Source: Dyadobacter sp. 3J3 (GTDB lineage: Bacteria; Bacteroidota; Bacteroidia; Cytophagales; Spirosomataceae). From it: 64,000 nt of DNA. A program made the position numbers and the translations under genes. Within the stretch, counting starts at the first letter, position 1; every line of letters begins with the position of its first letter. The notes under the pieces are model-generated. The model searched no databases. It was not told the DNA's origin and was given only the letters and a program-made list of their open reading frames with translations. This document shows positions 50,511 to 59,940 of this stretch, piece by piece. The stretch lies in the NCBI RefSeq assembly GCF_009801115.1, contig NZ_VTOL01000001.1, forward strand, positions 682,001 through 746,000, read 5' to 3'.

Positions 50511-53252
50511 ATGGACGAAAACGGAGCTACGCCTAACGTAGAAGATAGCGAATTACACAGTCAGTTACCCGTCTCGGGCCTTTACGAAAGTTGGTTTCTT
50601 GATTATGCATCCTATGTAATTCTGGAACGTGCAGTACCTGCCATTGAAGACGGTCTAAAGCCGGTTCAACGAAGGATTTTGCATGCATTGAACGAAATGG
50701 ACGACGGCCGCTTCAACAAAGTTGCCAACGTGATAGGGTCCACAATGCAGTATCACCCGCACGGTGATGCTTCTATTAATGATGCCATTGTTAACCTTGG
50801 GCAAAAAGAACTTCTTTTCGATACACAGGGAAACTGGGGCGATCTGCGCACCGGCGACCGTGCCGCAGCAGCGCGTTATATTGAAGTACGTCTTTCAAGA
50901 TTTTCCAAAGAAATTGTTTTCAATAGTGATACTACGGAATGGCAGTTGTCCTATGACGGACGGAAACGTGAGCCGGTTACGCTCCCGGTAAAATTCCCTC
51001 TTTTGTTATCATTAGGAGTTGAAGGAATTGCAGTTGGACTTTCAACCAAAATATTACCACACAACTTTTGTGAGCTGATAGAAGCTTCTGTAGATATATT
51101 ACAGGGCAAGGAGGTAGTTATTTACCCTGATTTCCTTACAGGTGGACATATAGATGTTTCCAATTATGGAGATGGACATCGCAGTGGGAAAGTTCGGGTA
51201 AGGGCCAAAATTGAAGAGGAAGACAAGAAAATGCTTGTCATCCGTGATATTCCTTTTGGCACTACAACTTCATCATTGATTGATTCTATCATCAAAGCGA
51301 ATGACGGCGGAAAGATCAAGATTAAAAAAGTTGTCGATAATACCGCAGCCGATGTGGAGATCCAGGTACATCTTGCGCCAGGCGTTTCGCCGGATATTAC
51401 CATTGATGCGCTTTATGCGTTTACTGAATGCGAAGTTTCCATTTCTCCGAACGCCTGTGTCATTATTGAAGACAAACCTCATTTTGTCGGAGTTACTGAT
51501 ATTTTGCGGTATAATACACAGCAAACGGTTCATCTTTTAAAACGTGAACTGGAAATCCGAAGACTTGCTTTACTGGAAAAAATCCTGTATGGTTCTCTGG
51601 AAAAAATATTTATTGAAAACCGTATTTACCGTGACATTGAAGAATGTGAAACGTTTGAGGATGTAATCAGGACCATAGATAAAGGTCTTGAACCATTCAA
51701 ACCGCAGTTTTACAGGGAAATAACAGACGAGGATATCGTTGAGTTAACAGAAATCCGTATCAAACGTATTTCAAAATACGATGGATATAAGGCGGACGAA
51801 CTGATGAAAAAATGGCAGGATGAACTTGCGGAAACGGAAGATAACCTGGCCAACATTACCCGTTTTGCAATCGATTTTTTCAAGGATCTTTTAAAGAAAT
51901 ACGGAAAAGGCAGAGAAAGAAGGACAGAAATCAGAGCCTTCAACCAGATTTCTGCCAATGTCGTGGCGGCGAATAACCAGAAACTTTATGTTAACCGGGC
52001 CGAAGGTTTTATAGGCTACGGTTTAAAAAAAGATGAGTACGTCATGGACTGCTCTGATATTGATGATGTTATCATTTTCAGAAGTGATGGGAAATGTCTG
52101 GTTACCAAAGTTCAGGACAAAGTTTTTGTAGGAAAAGACATTATTTACTGTGCCGTTTTCCTTAAAAACGATGAACGGAAAGTGTATAACCTGACTTACA
52201 TCGACGGAAAAACCGGCGTTTCATATATTAAAAGATTCCAGGTTACGGCCGTTACTCGTGATCGTGAATATGACCTGACGCAGGGAACTCCAAAATCAAA
52301 AATCACTTATTTCACTTCCAATGAAAATGGAGAAGCTGAAATAATTACGGTCAGTCTTACGGCTCAGAGTAAAGCAAAAGTGAAACAATTCGATTTCAAT
52401 TTTGCGGATCTACTGATCAAAAACCGGAGTGCGATGGGAAATATCCTGACGAAATATACGGTCCGTAAAATTGTAATGAAACAGGCGGGCCGCTCTACTT
52501 TGGGCGGTGTTGATATGTGGTTTGATCCGATTATAGGCCGCTTGAACCGTGATGAGCGTGGAGAATATCTGGGTAATTTCGGATCAACGGATAGCATTCT
52601 GGTTATTTACAAAGAAGGATCTTACGAGCTGACCAACTTTGACCTTACTAATCATTATGTTTCAAACGAAGTTTTACTGGTCAAAAAATTCGATCCGAAA
52701 CTTCCAATTACGGCACTCTACTATGATGGTGGACAGAAACATTATTTCATCAAACGTTTTACGATAGAGACTTCATCGCTCGATAAGAAATTCCTGTTTA
52801 TCAGTGATGCAAAAAACAGTAAATTAATTTTAGCCTCTGCCGACAAACGTCCACGTTTTGAGGTGGTTCATGCTAAAAATGAAAAACGTGATCAGCTGCA
52901 CGAAGAATTTGTTGTGGAAGATCTCGTTGATGTAAGGGGATGGAAGGCAATGGGTTATAAATTATCCATCGACAAATACAAAGAAATCCGCTGGCTGGAA
53001 TCTCTGGCTGTTTTGGTAGAAGATGAGTTGGTTATCGACATTCCGGATCTTCATCATGAAACGGAGGAAGGCGATAGCGAAGCAACCGAAAATAAAGAAA
53101 TACAGGAATCTGAAAGCGGTGAATCCGAAATAAATCAGGAGGAAACTGAACCAGAAAATACGAAGGACAAGGATGCCCAGGATGATTCTAAACCAAAAAA
53201 GGAATCAAAAAAAGGCACTGACCCAAAGTCACAACTTGGTCTGTTTGAATAA
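50511..53252 (+). CDS. parC: DNA topoisomerase IV subunit A with a C-terminal clamp-binding-like motif
   Basis: This is the DNA-cleaving subunit of topoisomerase IV, partner of ParE (not in this window). DGLKPVQRRILHALNEM, GDASINDAIVNL and the catalytic tyrosine Y123 (AAARYIEVRLS) are diagnostic. A coiled region near 425-445 and a C-terminal domain of about 300 residues follow. From about residue 850 the sequence is an acidic, then lysine-rich low-complexity tail ending KSQLGLFE. QLGLF (908-912) matches the beta-clamp-binding consensus QLxLF. At 913 residues it fits Bacteroidota ParC. GyrA is an alternative, but the tail and CTD favour ParC. Confidence 0.88.
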   Translation: MDENGATPNVEDSELHSQLPVSGLYESWFLDYASYVILERAVPAIEDGLKPVQRRILHALNEMDDGRFNKVANVIGSTMQYHPHGDASINDAIVNLGQKELLFDTQGNWGDLRTGDRAAAARYIEVRLSRFSKEIVFNSDTTEWQLSYDGRKREPVTLPVKFPLLLSLGVEGIAVGLSTKILPHNFCELIEASVDILQGKEVVIYPDFLTGGHIDVSNYGDGHRSGKVRVRAKIEEEDKKMLVIRDIPFGTTTSSLIDSIIKANDGGKIKIKKVVDNTAADVEIQVHLAPGVSPDITIDALYAFTECEVSISPNACVIIEDKPHFVGVTDILRYNTQQTVHLLKRELEIRRLALLEKILYGSLEKIFIENRIYRDIEECETFEDVIRTIDKGLEPFKPQFYREITDEDIVELTEIRIKRISKYDGYKADELMKKWQDELAETEDNLANITRFAIDFFKDLLKKYGKGRERRTEIRAFNQISANVVAANNQKLYVNRAEGFIGYGLKKDEYVMDCSDIDDVIIFRSDGKCLVTKVQDKVFVGKDIIYCAVFLKNDERKVYNLTYIDGKTGVSYIKRFQVTAVTRDREYDLTQGTPKSKITYFTSNENGEAEIITVSLTAQSKAKVKQFDFNFADLLIKNRSAMGNILTKYTVRKIVMKQAGRSTLGGVDMWFDPIIGRLNRDERGEYLGNFGSTDSILVIYKEGSYELTNFDLTNHYVSNEVLLVKKFDPKLPITALYYDGGQKHYFIKRFTIETSSLDKKFLFISDAKNSKLILASADKRPRFEVVHAKNEKRDQLHEEFVVEDLVDVRGWKAMGYKLSIDKYKEIRWLESLAVLVEDELVIDIPDLHHETEEGDSEATENKEIQESESGESEINQEETEPENTKDKDAQDDSKPKKESKKGTDPKSQLGLFE

Positions 53253-53279
53253 CATGTGTTTTAAACGCACATGTTATTC
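53247..53279 (+). terminator. Hairpin at the parC stop codon
   Basis: GAATAACATGTG (53247-53258) pairs perfectly with CACATGTTATTC (53268-53279) around a 9-base loop. The TAA stop is within the left arm. A T run (ATTTTTC) follows 5 bases later. Confidence 0.6.
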
Positions 53280-53404
53280 AAACGATTTTTCGAAAGCCAG
53301 CAACAAAATACCAGGTTGCAAGCGTATTGAAAATAAACGACAAAATGTGAAAGATTTGCAATACCCTCATAATGTATACATCAACTTAGAGGTTAACTTT
53401 AAGG

Positions 53405-54058
53405 ATGCTAGTGAAAAAATTGATAAAAATAGTTATTGCCTTACTCTTTGCCAGCCTGGTATTTATCCTGCTGTGCAATTTCTGGGTGGTATATTGTACA
53501 AAGCAATATAACTATTTTTCAATAAATGATCTTCCCTCCAACGACGTCGCACTGGTGTTGGGAACGAGCAGAAATACCGAAAGAGGAAAAGAAAACCTGT
53601 TTTTCAAATACAGGATGGAGGCCACGGCACGACTTTTCAAGGAAGGTAAAATCAAGTATATAATTTTAAGCGGAAACAACGACTCCCCCTATTATAATGA
53701 GCCGCTGGATATGCAAAGAGCATTGCTCAATTTGGGAATTCCGGAAAATGTTATGACATTGGATTATGCCGGGTTCCGGACATTTGATTCGGTAGTTCGG
53801 TGCAAGGAAGTTTTTAACCAGGATAACTTTACGGTTATTTCACAAAACTTCCATAATGCCAGAGCATTGTACATTGCACATAACGAAGGAATTAATGCAA
53901 TTTCATTTGCTGCCCAGGATGTTCCGGATGGTTATTCCGTTCGTACGCTGATCAGAGAATACCTTGCGAGACCAAAAGCAGTTCTTGACGTACATTTTTT
54001 GAGACCAAATGCAGATGTTACGTCTAATGTTGAGATAAAAAAGAAAAAAGGACCCTGA
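53405..54058 (+). CDS. SanA-like protein (DUF218)
   Basis: An N-terminal transmembrane helix (about 5-25, LIKIVIALLFASLVFILLCNF) is followed by a periplasmic DUF218 domain: DVALVLGTSRNTERGKENLFF, YRMEATARLFKEGKIKYIILSG, the DMQRALLNLGIPENVM block, and LDYAGFRTFDSVVRCKEVF. These match SanA, which supports envelope barrier function in Enterobacteria (vancomycin exclusion at high temperature). At 217 residues it is full length. The ATG at 53405 is 152 bases after parC, and the DUF5686 gene follows by 37 bases. Confidence 0.82.
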   Translation: MLVKKLIKIVIALLFASLVFILLCNFWVVYCTKQYNYFSINDLPSNDVALVLGTSRNTERGKENLFFKYRMEATARLFKEGKIKYIILSGNNDSPYYNEPLDMQRALLNLGIPENVMTLDYAGFRTFDSVVRCKEVFNQDNFTVISQNFHNARALYIAHNEGINAISFAAQDVPDGYSVRTLIREYLARPKAVLDVHFLRPNADVTSNVEIKKKKGP

Positions 54059-54095
54059 ACAAAGCGAAGATTTTACTCACCGGAGACAAAAAGAT

Positions 54096-56606
54096 ATGAA
54101 AATAATTAGACTGCTCATCTTTTTTGTAATTATACTATTATCTGTCCGATCCTTCGCACAAACTAAGCATACTATTAAAGGAAGAATAACAGATGCAACT
54201 TCCGGAGACCCTGTTCCTTTTGCTAATATCGGCGTTAAAAATACACCGGCAGGAACTACAACAAATTTCGACGGATTTTACACGCTGACCTTCACTCCTC
54301 CGGCTGATTCCATTCTGGTAACTTACATTGGTTATTCAACCAAGAGCAAAGCTATTGCTGACACAGCCATTCAAACCATTGATATCCAGCTTACACCCGG
54401 TGCCTTGCAGCTTAGGGAAGTTAAAATATTTGCCGGAGAAAATCCCGCGTGGGCAATCATGCGCAAGATTGTTGCCAATCGGAAAAGTAATAATTCCGAA
54501 AATCTGGATGCTTATGAGTATGAAAGTTATAACAAGATCCAGATCGATATAGATAACCTTTCGGAGAAATTCCGAAACCGGCGGGCTGTGAAAAAGATGA
54601 CACACATCGTTGATAAATATGACGAGGTGAAAGGTGATGACGGACAAACGATTATTCCGATTTTCATTTCTGAATCCGTATCCAACGTTTATTTCAGAAG
54701 AGATCCTAAAAAGAAAAAGGAGATTATCAACAAAACAAAAGTGTCCGGTGTAGGTTTGACGGATGGAAGTTTCGTTTCCCAGATCGTAGGATCGTCATTT
54801 CAGCAATACAATTTTTATAACAACTGGCTGAATGTCCTTGAAAAAGATTTCATTTCACCGATTTCAGATAGCTGGAAATTGTACTACGATTACTATCTGG
54901 CAGATAGTATTTCGAACGGAACGAATTATGATTATCAGATCGATTTTGAGCCGCGTCAGGAACAGGATCTGGCTTTTAGCGGATCTTTCTGGATTGATGG
55001 AAAAACATATGCACTAACCCAGATGGATGCAAATGTTGGAAAAAAAGCAAATTTAAATTTCATCGAAAGAATAAAAATCCAAACATCTTACGATCTTTTT
55101 GAAGATGACAGCACCTGGGTTCCGACCAAAACTAGGGTTCTTATTGATGTAGACGAACCGACAAAACAAACGGCTGGACTGCTTCTCAAATTTTATTCTT
55201 CCAATTCAAATTATAAATTGAATGTACCGAAGGGGCCAAAGTTTTTCGATACAGCCATAGAGCTGAAAGAAGATTATATGGTCCATGATTCTACGTTTTG
55301 GAATAAAAGTCGCCCGGAAACTCTTTCCAAATCTGAATTACTTAGTTTTCAGCTCGTTGATTCTTTGAAAGTATTACCTGTTGTAAAAACGTACACAGAG
55401 ATTTTAAATATTTTTGTAAACGGCTACAAAAGAATTGACAAGTGGAACATCGACATTGGTCCATATCTGTTTTTATATGCCAAAAATAATATTGAAGGCA
55501 ATCGCCTAAGACTAGGTTTTAAAACTGATCCTGGATTCAGTCGAAAATGGATTGTCAGTGGCTATGGTGCTTACGGTTTCAAAGACCAAAAATTCAAATA
55601 TGGTGGCGGAATCGATCACATTTTCTCTCGAAAACCTTGGACAATGGCTGGAATTTCCTATTCCAAGGATCTGGAAAGGTTAGGACTTTCGGCTGAAACC
55701 ATCGGAACCAATACGCTTTTTGGTGCATTTTCAAGATTTGGAACATTCCGTCGAGCTTATTATCAGGAAGACCTTTCAATGTATTTCAGGAGAGAGATTG
55801 TAAAAGGATTTACCGCAAACATTCAGCTTCGTCACAGGACTTTTGATCCATTATTTGATTTTGCCTTTCGTTCACAACCACAGCTGGGTGCAGATTCTCC
55901 CTTAAAAAGTAAATATGAAATTACCGAGCTGAATGTAGAAACCCGACTTGCCGGTAATGAAACATTTCTGCAAAATGATAACGAACGCATCAGTATGGGA
56001 ACAGGAAATTCTCCTGCTTTCACATTTCGATACACGATGGGAATAAAGAATTTCCTGAGTGGTGATTTCAATTACCAAAAGTTTGCTGTCAATGTAAAAC
56101 AAACTTTCCGGGCGGGTGTTTTTGGACGTACTTATTACAATCTTACGCTCGGTTATATTCCTTCAACAATTCCCTACACCTTGTTATACACACCTTTGGG
56201 AAATGAATCGTTGTTTTATGTGGATAATGCATTTAACCTGATGAAATATTTCGAATTCATCAGCGACCGTTATCTAACACTTCGTGTGGAACATAATGAC
56301 GAAGGTTTTATATTGAACCGAATTCCTGCCGTAAGAAAACTAAAATGGCGATTATTGGCGACAGGACGGGTTTTTTATGGACAGGTAAGTAAGAAAAACC
56401 TGGCGCTTGCTTCGTCGGTGGATGCACAAGGGAATCCAATTCAGACATTTAATGAACTTGGAAATACACCATATCTGGAACTTGGATATGGTATTGACAA
56501 CATTTTCAAGTTTGGCAGGATTGATGCCATTCACCGGCTTACTTATAAAAACAATCCTAATGTGACACCTTTTGCTTTGAAGATATCGTTCTGGTTCAGC
56601 TTGTAG
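54096..56606 (+). CDS. DUF5686 / CarboxypepD_reg-like outer-membrane protein
   Basis: A signal peptide (MKIIRLLIFFVIILLSVRSFAQ) is followed by a carboxypeptidase-regulatory-like domain (TIKGRITDATSGDPVPFANIGVK in sense, FDGFYTLTF), then a DUF5686 region with AWAIMRKIVANRKSNNSENL in sense and YEYESYNKIQIDIDN, and a large C-terminal beta-barrel ending in ALKISFWFSL. At 836 residues it is the standard size of this Bacteroidota family of outer-membrane proteins, whose role is unknown. The shorter protein at 30377 shares the plan. Confidence 0.85.
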   Translation: MKIIRLLIFFVIILLSVRSFAQTKHTIKGRITDATSGDPVPFANIGVKNTPAGTTTNFDGFYTLTFTPPADSILVTYIGYSTKSKAIADTAIQTIDIQLTPGALQLREVKIFAGENPAWAIMRKIVANRKSNNSENLDAYEYESYNKIQIDIDNLSEKFRNRRAVKKMTHIVDKYDEVKGDDGQTIIPIFISESVSNVYFRRDPKKKKEIINKTKVSGVGLTDGSFVSQIVGSSFQQYNFYNNWLNVLEKDFISPISDSWKLYYDYYLADSISNGTNYDYQIDFEPRQEQDLAFSGSFWIDGKTYALTQMDANVGKKANLNFIERIKIQTSYDLFEDDSTWVPTKTRVLIDVDEPTKQTAGLLLKFYSSNSNYKLNVPKGPKFFDTAIELKEDYMVHDSTFWNKSRPETLSKSELLSFQLVDSLKVLPVVKTYTEILNIFVNGYKRIDKWNIDIGPYLFLYAKNNIEGNRLRLGFKTDPGFSRKWIVSGYGAYGFKDQKFKYGGGIDHIFSRKPWTMAGISYSKDLERLGLSAETIGTNTLFGAFSRFGTFRRAYYQEDLSMYFRREIVKGFTANIQLRHRTFDPLFDFAFRSQPQLGADSPLKSKYEITELNVETRLAGNETFLQNDNERISMGTGNSPAFTFRYTMGIKNFLSGDFNYQKFAVNVKQTFRAGVFGRTYYNLTLGYIPSTIPYTLLYTPLGNESLFYVDNAFNLMKYFEFISDRYLTLRVEHNDEGFILNRIPAVRKLKWRLLATGRVFYGQVSKKNLALASSVDAQGNPIQTFNELGNTPYLELGYGIDNIFKFGRIDAIHRLTYKNNPNVTPFALKISFWFSL

Positions 56607-56613
56607 GTTATTA

Positions 56614-57579
56614 TCAAATCCTCCGTAAATCTTTATTTGAATAAGTCAGAAAAACTTCTTCGCCAATTTCTACGTCTTTTTTATTTCTATAAAAAACTAA
56701 TAAGCCCTGTTCATTGGTACACCGGATTTCCCAGTGATTTCCATGAAAACGAATGGCTTCAACAATTCCTGTCCATTTACTTTTTTCAGGAAATTTAGTA
56801 CGCTTTATTTTCTCGGGACGGATGAAAGACTTTTTCAGTCCCGGATTTCCCCCGATCCAGTTTATATCACCCGTTAATTCTGCCACATAACCATCAATAG
56901 GTTGATTGTAAACTTCTTGCGGCGTACCAACCTGAATTACTTTTCCATCTCTTAAAACCGCAATTTTGTCTGACCATGCCAGTGCATCAGACGCTTCATG
57001 CGTAACAAAAATGCAGGCCATTTGCTGCTCCTGTCGCATTTGTTCAATTGCCTCCGCCAAAATGCGACGATTTCTGTTGTCCAAATGAGCAAAAGGTTCG
57101 TCCAGCAATAGAACATCAGGCTGCTCGGCAAGCGATTTTGCTATGGCCGTACGTTGTTTCTCTCCACCGGATAGAAGTTTAGCCTTTTGTCCGCGAACAT
57201 TTGATAAACCTGTAATCTTTAATAATTCCTCTACTTTCTGCTTACGATACTCCGGCTCATAAAACCGAAGTGAATAAGAAATATTTTCCTCAACCGTTTG
57301 ATTTGGGAAAAGCTCAAATTCCTGGTGGATCAGTTTTATCGAATCATGACCTGGAATTAACTCTCCTTTAACAGAAGTCAGCTTTTCTTCCTGAAAAAAT
57401 ACATTTCCCCGATCAGCATCCATGAATCTGCCCAGGATTCTCAAAAATGTACTTTTCCCCGATCCGCTTTCGCCTAAAATCCCTAACCATTCCCCTGGAT
57501 TTAATTCCAGTGAAACATCCGATAAAACCGTTTTTGAATTGAAATTTTTTGATACTGAATCAGCACGAAGAACAGACAT
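56614..57579 (-). CDS. ABC transporter ATP-binding protein (PotA/FbpC-like), no permease nearby
   Basis: This 321-residue ATPase has Walker A GESGSGKST, the Q-loop IHQEFELFPNQTV, signature LLSGGEKQRTAIAKSLA, Walker B DVLLLDEPFAHLD and the H-loop FVTHEASD. After about residue 220 a short TOBE-like regulatory domain (FIRPEKIKRTKFPEKSKW in sense) indicates an importer ATPase of the PotA/FbpC class. No permease or binding-protein gene is adjacent, so it either serves a remote transporter or is an orphan. It is convergent with the DUF5686 gene, 7 bases apart. Confidence 0.82.
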   Translation of the reverse strand: MSVLRADSVSKNFNSKTVLSDVSLELNPGEWLGILGESGSGKSTFLRILGRFMDADRGNVFFQEEKLTSVKGELIPGHDSIKLIHQEFELFPNQTVEENISYSLRFYEPEYRKQKVEELLKITGLSNVRGQKAKLLSGGEKQRTAIAKSLAEQPDVLLLDEPFAHLDNRNRRILAEAIEQMRQEQQMACIFVTHEASDALAWSDKIAVLRDGKVIQVGTPQEVYNQPIDGYVAELTGDINWIGGNPGLKKSFIRPEKIKRTKFPEKSKWTGIVEAIRFHGNHWEIRCTNEQGLLVFYRNKKDVEIGEEVFLTYSNKDLRRI

Positions 57580-57619
57580 GGAAGAATTTATTGGAGAGAA
57601 GAAATGATGATGTAAAACT

Positions 57620-57714
57620 GCTATCGGCCGTCGGCAATCGGCTGTCAGATTTTGGATTATTCAATATAGAAACTGATTCTAAAATCTGACAGCCGACGGC
57701 CGATTGCCGAAAGC
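57620..57714. repeat. Heptad-unit inverted repeat, copy 4
   Basis: The left arm (57620-57653) reads GCTA, TCGGCCG, TCGGCAA, TCGGCTG, TCAGATTTT. The right arm (57681-57714), reverse-complemented, reads GCTT, TCGGCAA, TCGGCCG, TCGGCTG, TCAGATTTT. The arms thus pair almost perfectly although two heptads are swapped. The 27-base spacer is A+T-rich. The right flank (TTGTTAGCTAA) contains the stop codon of the nitroreductase gene. Confidence 0.8.
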
Positions 57715-57717
57715 TTG

Positions 57718-58296
57718 TTAGCTAATCCAGGTAACTTTATTTTCAATCGGTGTCCGACGAGCTGGAATTTCGCCCGAATTATGATATCCCATATAGAAAA
57801 ATCCGATGCATTTTTGATTTTCCTTTAATTCCAAAAAGGCTTTCAAAGCATCCGTAACAGACGGGCTGCTCCAATAGGCTCCTATGTTATTCGCGGTAGC
57901 GGTAAGCCACATATTTTGAACTGCGCAGGCAACCGCCGCCACTTCCTCCCACTCCGGAATTTTTTCGGTATGAGTTTCCATAATAATCGCAATCACTGCT
58001 GCTGATTTCAAAGATTTTGATCGGGTTCCTTCATACTTTGCCTGCGAAAATGTTTCCGCTGTTGTATTGGCTTTATAAGCTTCACCCATGTGATCAGCTA
58101 ATTTTTCAAGCCCTGAACCACTAAAAACCCGAAATCTCCAAGGTTCTGTTAGTTTATGCGTAGGTGCAAAATTGGCGTTTTCCAGAATGGTTTCGATCAA
58201 CTCCTTTGGAATTTCCTTTTCTATATAACTTGGTGGAAAAATACTGCGTCGGTTTCGAATGACGTGGTTTATTGAATCTATGAGGTTAATCATCAA
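57718..58296 (-). CDS. Nitroreductase-family protein
   Basis: This FMN-dependent nitroreductase-fold oxidoreductase has 192 residues, similar in plan to YdjA-type small members: IRNRRSIFPPSY at the start, NANFAPTHKLTEPWRFRVFSG (flavin-contacting), AAVACAVQNMWLTATANNIGAYWSS and CIGFFYMGYHNSGEIPARRTP near the end. The substrate is unknown; members reduce nitro compounds, quinones or similar electrophiles. The start may be ATG 58296 or 58293. Its stop codon lies within the flank of a heptad inverted repeat. Confidence 0.85.
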   Translation of the reverse strand: MMINLIDSINHVIRNRRSIFPPSYIEKEIPKELIETILENANFAPTHKLTEPWRFRVFSGSGLEKLADHMGEAYKANTTAETFSQAKYEGTRSKSLKSAAVIAIIMETHTEKIPEWEEVAAVACAVQNMWLTATANNIGAYWSSPSVTDALKAFLELKENQKCIGFFYMGYHNSGEIPARRTPIENKVTWIS

Positions 58297-58453
58297 AATT
58301 TCTTTAATTTAATTTATCCATTTAAAATGCCTGAAAGCTACATAAAAGCTCAGTTAACCGTTGAAATAGTAATTATTATATGACTACGTCAAAAAACTGT
58401 AAATTGTGCCCGTTATCTGAATAATTTCAAACCTTTAACCAACTGATATCTCC

Positions 58454-58774
58454 ATGCTTGTTACTACCACCCCCAATATTGAAGGTAAAAAAATCATTAA
58501 ATATATCGGCCTTGTAAACGGCGAAGCCATCATAGGAGCCAATATTCTTAAAGATTTTATGGCAAACGTGCGCGATGTCGTTGGCGGAAGATCCTCTGCT
58601 TATGAACAAAGCCTTCGTGAAGCCAAAAGCATCGCTTTACGCGAAATGATGGATCAGGCGCAGCGCCTGGGTGCTCATGCAATCATTGGCGTAGATCTTG
58701 ATTTTGAAACCATCGGCGGCAGCGGTTCCATGCTTATGGTGAGCTGCAACGGTACCGCCGTTTGTTTGGAATAA
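58454..58774 (+). CDS. YbjQ/UPF0145 family protein
   Basis: This 106-residue protein matches UPF0145 (heavy-metal-binding-like, PF01906) over its whole length: MLVTTTPNIEGKKIIKYIGLVNGEAI in sense, GGRSSAYEQSLREAKSIAL, MMDQAQRLGAHAIIGVDLDFETIG, and MLMVSCNGTAV. The fold forms a pentameric ring in solved homologues. The biological role is unknown. It is convergent with metF, 10 bases apart. Confidence 0.9.
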   Translation: MLVTTTPNIEGKKIIKYIGLVNGEAIIGANILKDFMANVRDVVGGRSSAYEQSLREAKSIALREMMDQAQRLGAHAIIGVDLDFETIGGSGSMLMVSCNGTAVCLE

Positions 58775-58784
58775 CGCTTATGGA

Positions 58785-59741
58785 TCAGAAAACTTTTGCT
58801 GCGATCTGAGCTACGTTATCCGATTTCCCCATGGTGTAAAAATGCAAAACCGGCACTCCGTATTCGATCAATTCCTTGCATTGCTGAATACCCCATTCAA
58901 TACCCAGTTGGCGTACTTCTTTATCGGTGGCGCATTTTTCTGCCTCTTTTATAAGTTCCTGAGGGAATTCGAGATGGAAAATATCGGGCAATATGGTCAA
59001 TTGTCTTTTGGTAGCCAAAGGTTTTAAACCCGGAATGATTGGTACAGTAATTCCTTCTGCGCGGCAACGATCTACAAAACGGAAATATTTCTGGTTATCA
59101 AAAAACATTTGTGTTACAATGTAATTTGCACCAAGTTCAATTTTTCTTTTTAAATGTTCAAAATCTGAATCCAGACTTTCCGCATCCAGATGTTTTTCAG
59201 GATACCCGGCAATACCGATACAAAAATTGGTGTGAGCGGCTTCTGTTTCTGCATGGAGCAAAACACCTTTATTCATGTTGTCAACCTGAACAACCAATTC
59301 CGAAGCGTAACTATGGCCTCCCAATTTGGCTTTAAAAACACCCGCTGATTTTTCAGGATCTCCGCGTAATACAAGGACATTGTCTATACCCAAATAGTGA
59401 AGATCAAACAAAACATCCTCCGTCTCATCTTTGGTAAAACCTCCGCAGATAACATGTGGCACGGCATCAACTTTGAATCGCTCCATTAATCTTGCGCAGA
59501 TACCGACGGTTCCCGGGCGTTTGCGAATAGGAATTCTTTCGATCAGGCCATTTTGACCTTTTACATCTATAAGTTCTTCTCTGTGATAAGTAACGTCAAC
59601 GAAGGGTGGTTTAAATTCCATAAGTGGTTCTATGGAATTTAACAAATCAGTTATATTCTGACCTTTTACAGGTGGGATGATCTCAATTGAAAATAGTGTT
59701 TTGCCCTGGGCCTGGCTGATGTATTCGGTAACTTTGGTCAT
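58785..59741 (-). CDS. metF: Methylenetetrahydrofolate reductase
   Basis: This FAD enzyme reduces 5,10-methylene-THF to 5-methyl-THF for methionine synthesis, downstream of the homocysteine made by the sulfhydrylase at 3125. The TIM-barrel marks are FSIEIIPPVKGQ, VDVTYHREELIDVKGQ, HVICGGFTKDETEDVLFDL in sense, NVLVLRGDP, NYIVTQMFFDNQKYFRFVDRC and IPGLKPL. The start is ATG 59741 (MTKVTEYISQA); the open frame extends to 59786 but without similarity. A structured element and terminator lie in the leader (59814-59940). Confidence 0.95.
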   Translation of the reverse strand: MTKVTEYISQAQGKTLFSIEIIPPVKGQNITDLLNSIEPLMEFKPPFVDVTYHREELIDVKGQNGLIERIPIRKRPGTVGICARLMERFKVDAVPHVICGGFTKDETEDVLFDLHYLGIDNVLVLRGDPEKSAGVFKAKLGGHSYASELVVQVDNMNKGVLLHAETEAAHTNFCIGIAGYPEKHLDAESLDSDFEHLKRKIELGANYIVTQMFFDNQKYFRFVDRCRAEGITVPIIPGLKPLATKRQLTILPDIFHLEFPQELIKEAEKCATDKEVRQLGIEWGIQQCKELIEYGVPVLHFYTMGKSDNVAQIAAKVF

Positions 59742-59813
59742 GTACTGGTTTCTAAGTTTGCATAAGGGTATACAAAAGAACACCATTTATGTAAGCTAAC
59801 CAACCGATAAAAC

Positions 59814-59846
59814 AAAAAAATGGCCTACCGCATAACAGTAGGCCAT
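59814..59846 (-). terminator. Intrinsic terminator in the metF leader
   Basis: On the minus strand ATGGCCTAC and GTAGGCCAT pair perfectly around a 9-base loop and are followed by seven Ts. It ends 72 bases before the metF ATG, so it either ends a small RNA or attenuates metF. Confidence 0.8.
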
Positions 59847-59940
59847 TCCACGTAAACCCTCCTCTATCAGTGTTCGTCAAAACTGCAATGTAAAGCTGAC
59901 AGGCGTCAGATACGAGTTGCAGTTTGCTTGACTGACTTCT
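59847..59940 (-). ncRNA. Candidate structured leader or small RNA upstream of metF
   Basis: On the minus strand, reading 59935 down to 59867, TCAGT-CAA pairs with TTG...ACTGA. AACTGCAA pairs with TTGCAGTT. A symmetric 7x7 internal loop (CTCGTAT / CTTTACA) follows, and CTGAC-GCCT-GTCAG closes the top. The sequence then runs through ATAGAGGAGGG into the terminator at 59846-59814. The layout (aptamer-like hairpin, terminator, gene) resembles a riboswitch, but I do not recognise SAM-I, SAM-II, THF or cobalamin consensus in it. An independent small RNA is equally possible. Confidence 0.45.

Noticed and set aside
59742-59786. Longer N-terminus for MetF
   Set aside because: The extension MVFFCIPLCKLRNQY is unlike MetF; ATG 59741 begins the conserved fold.
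59847-59940. Known SAM-I, SAM-II, cobalamin or THF riboswitch
   Set aside because: None of the conserved core sequences of these classes could be found; only the architecture is riboswitch-like.
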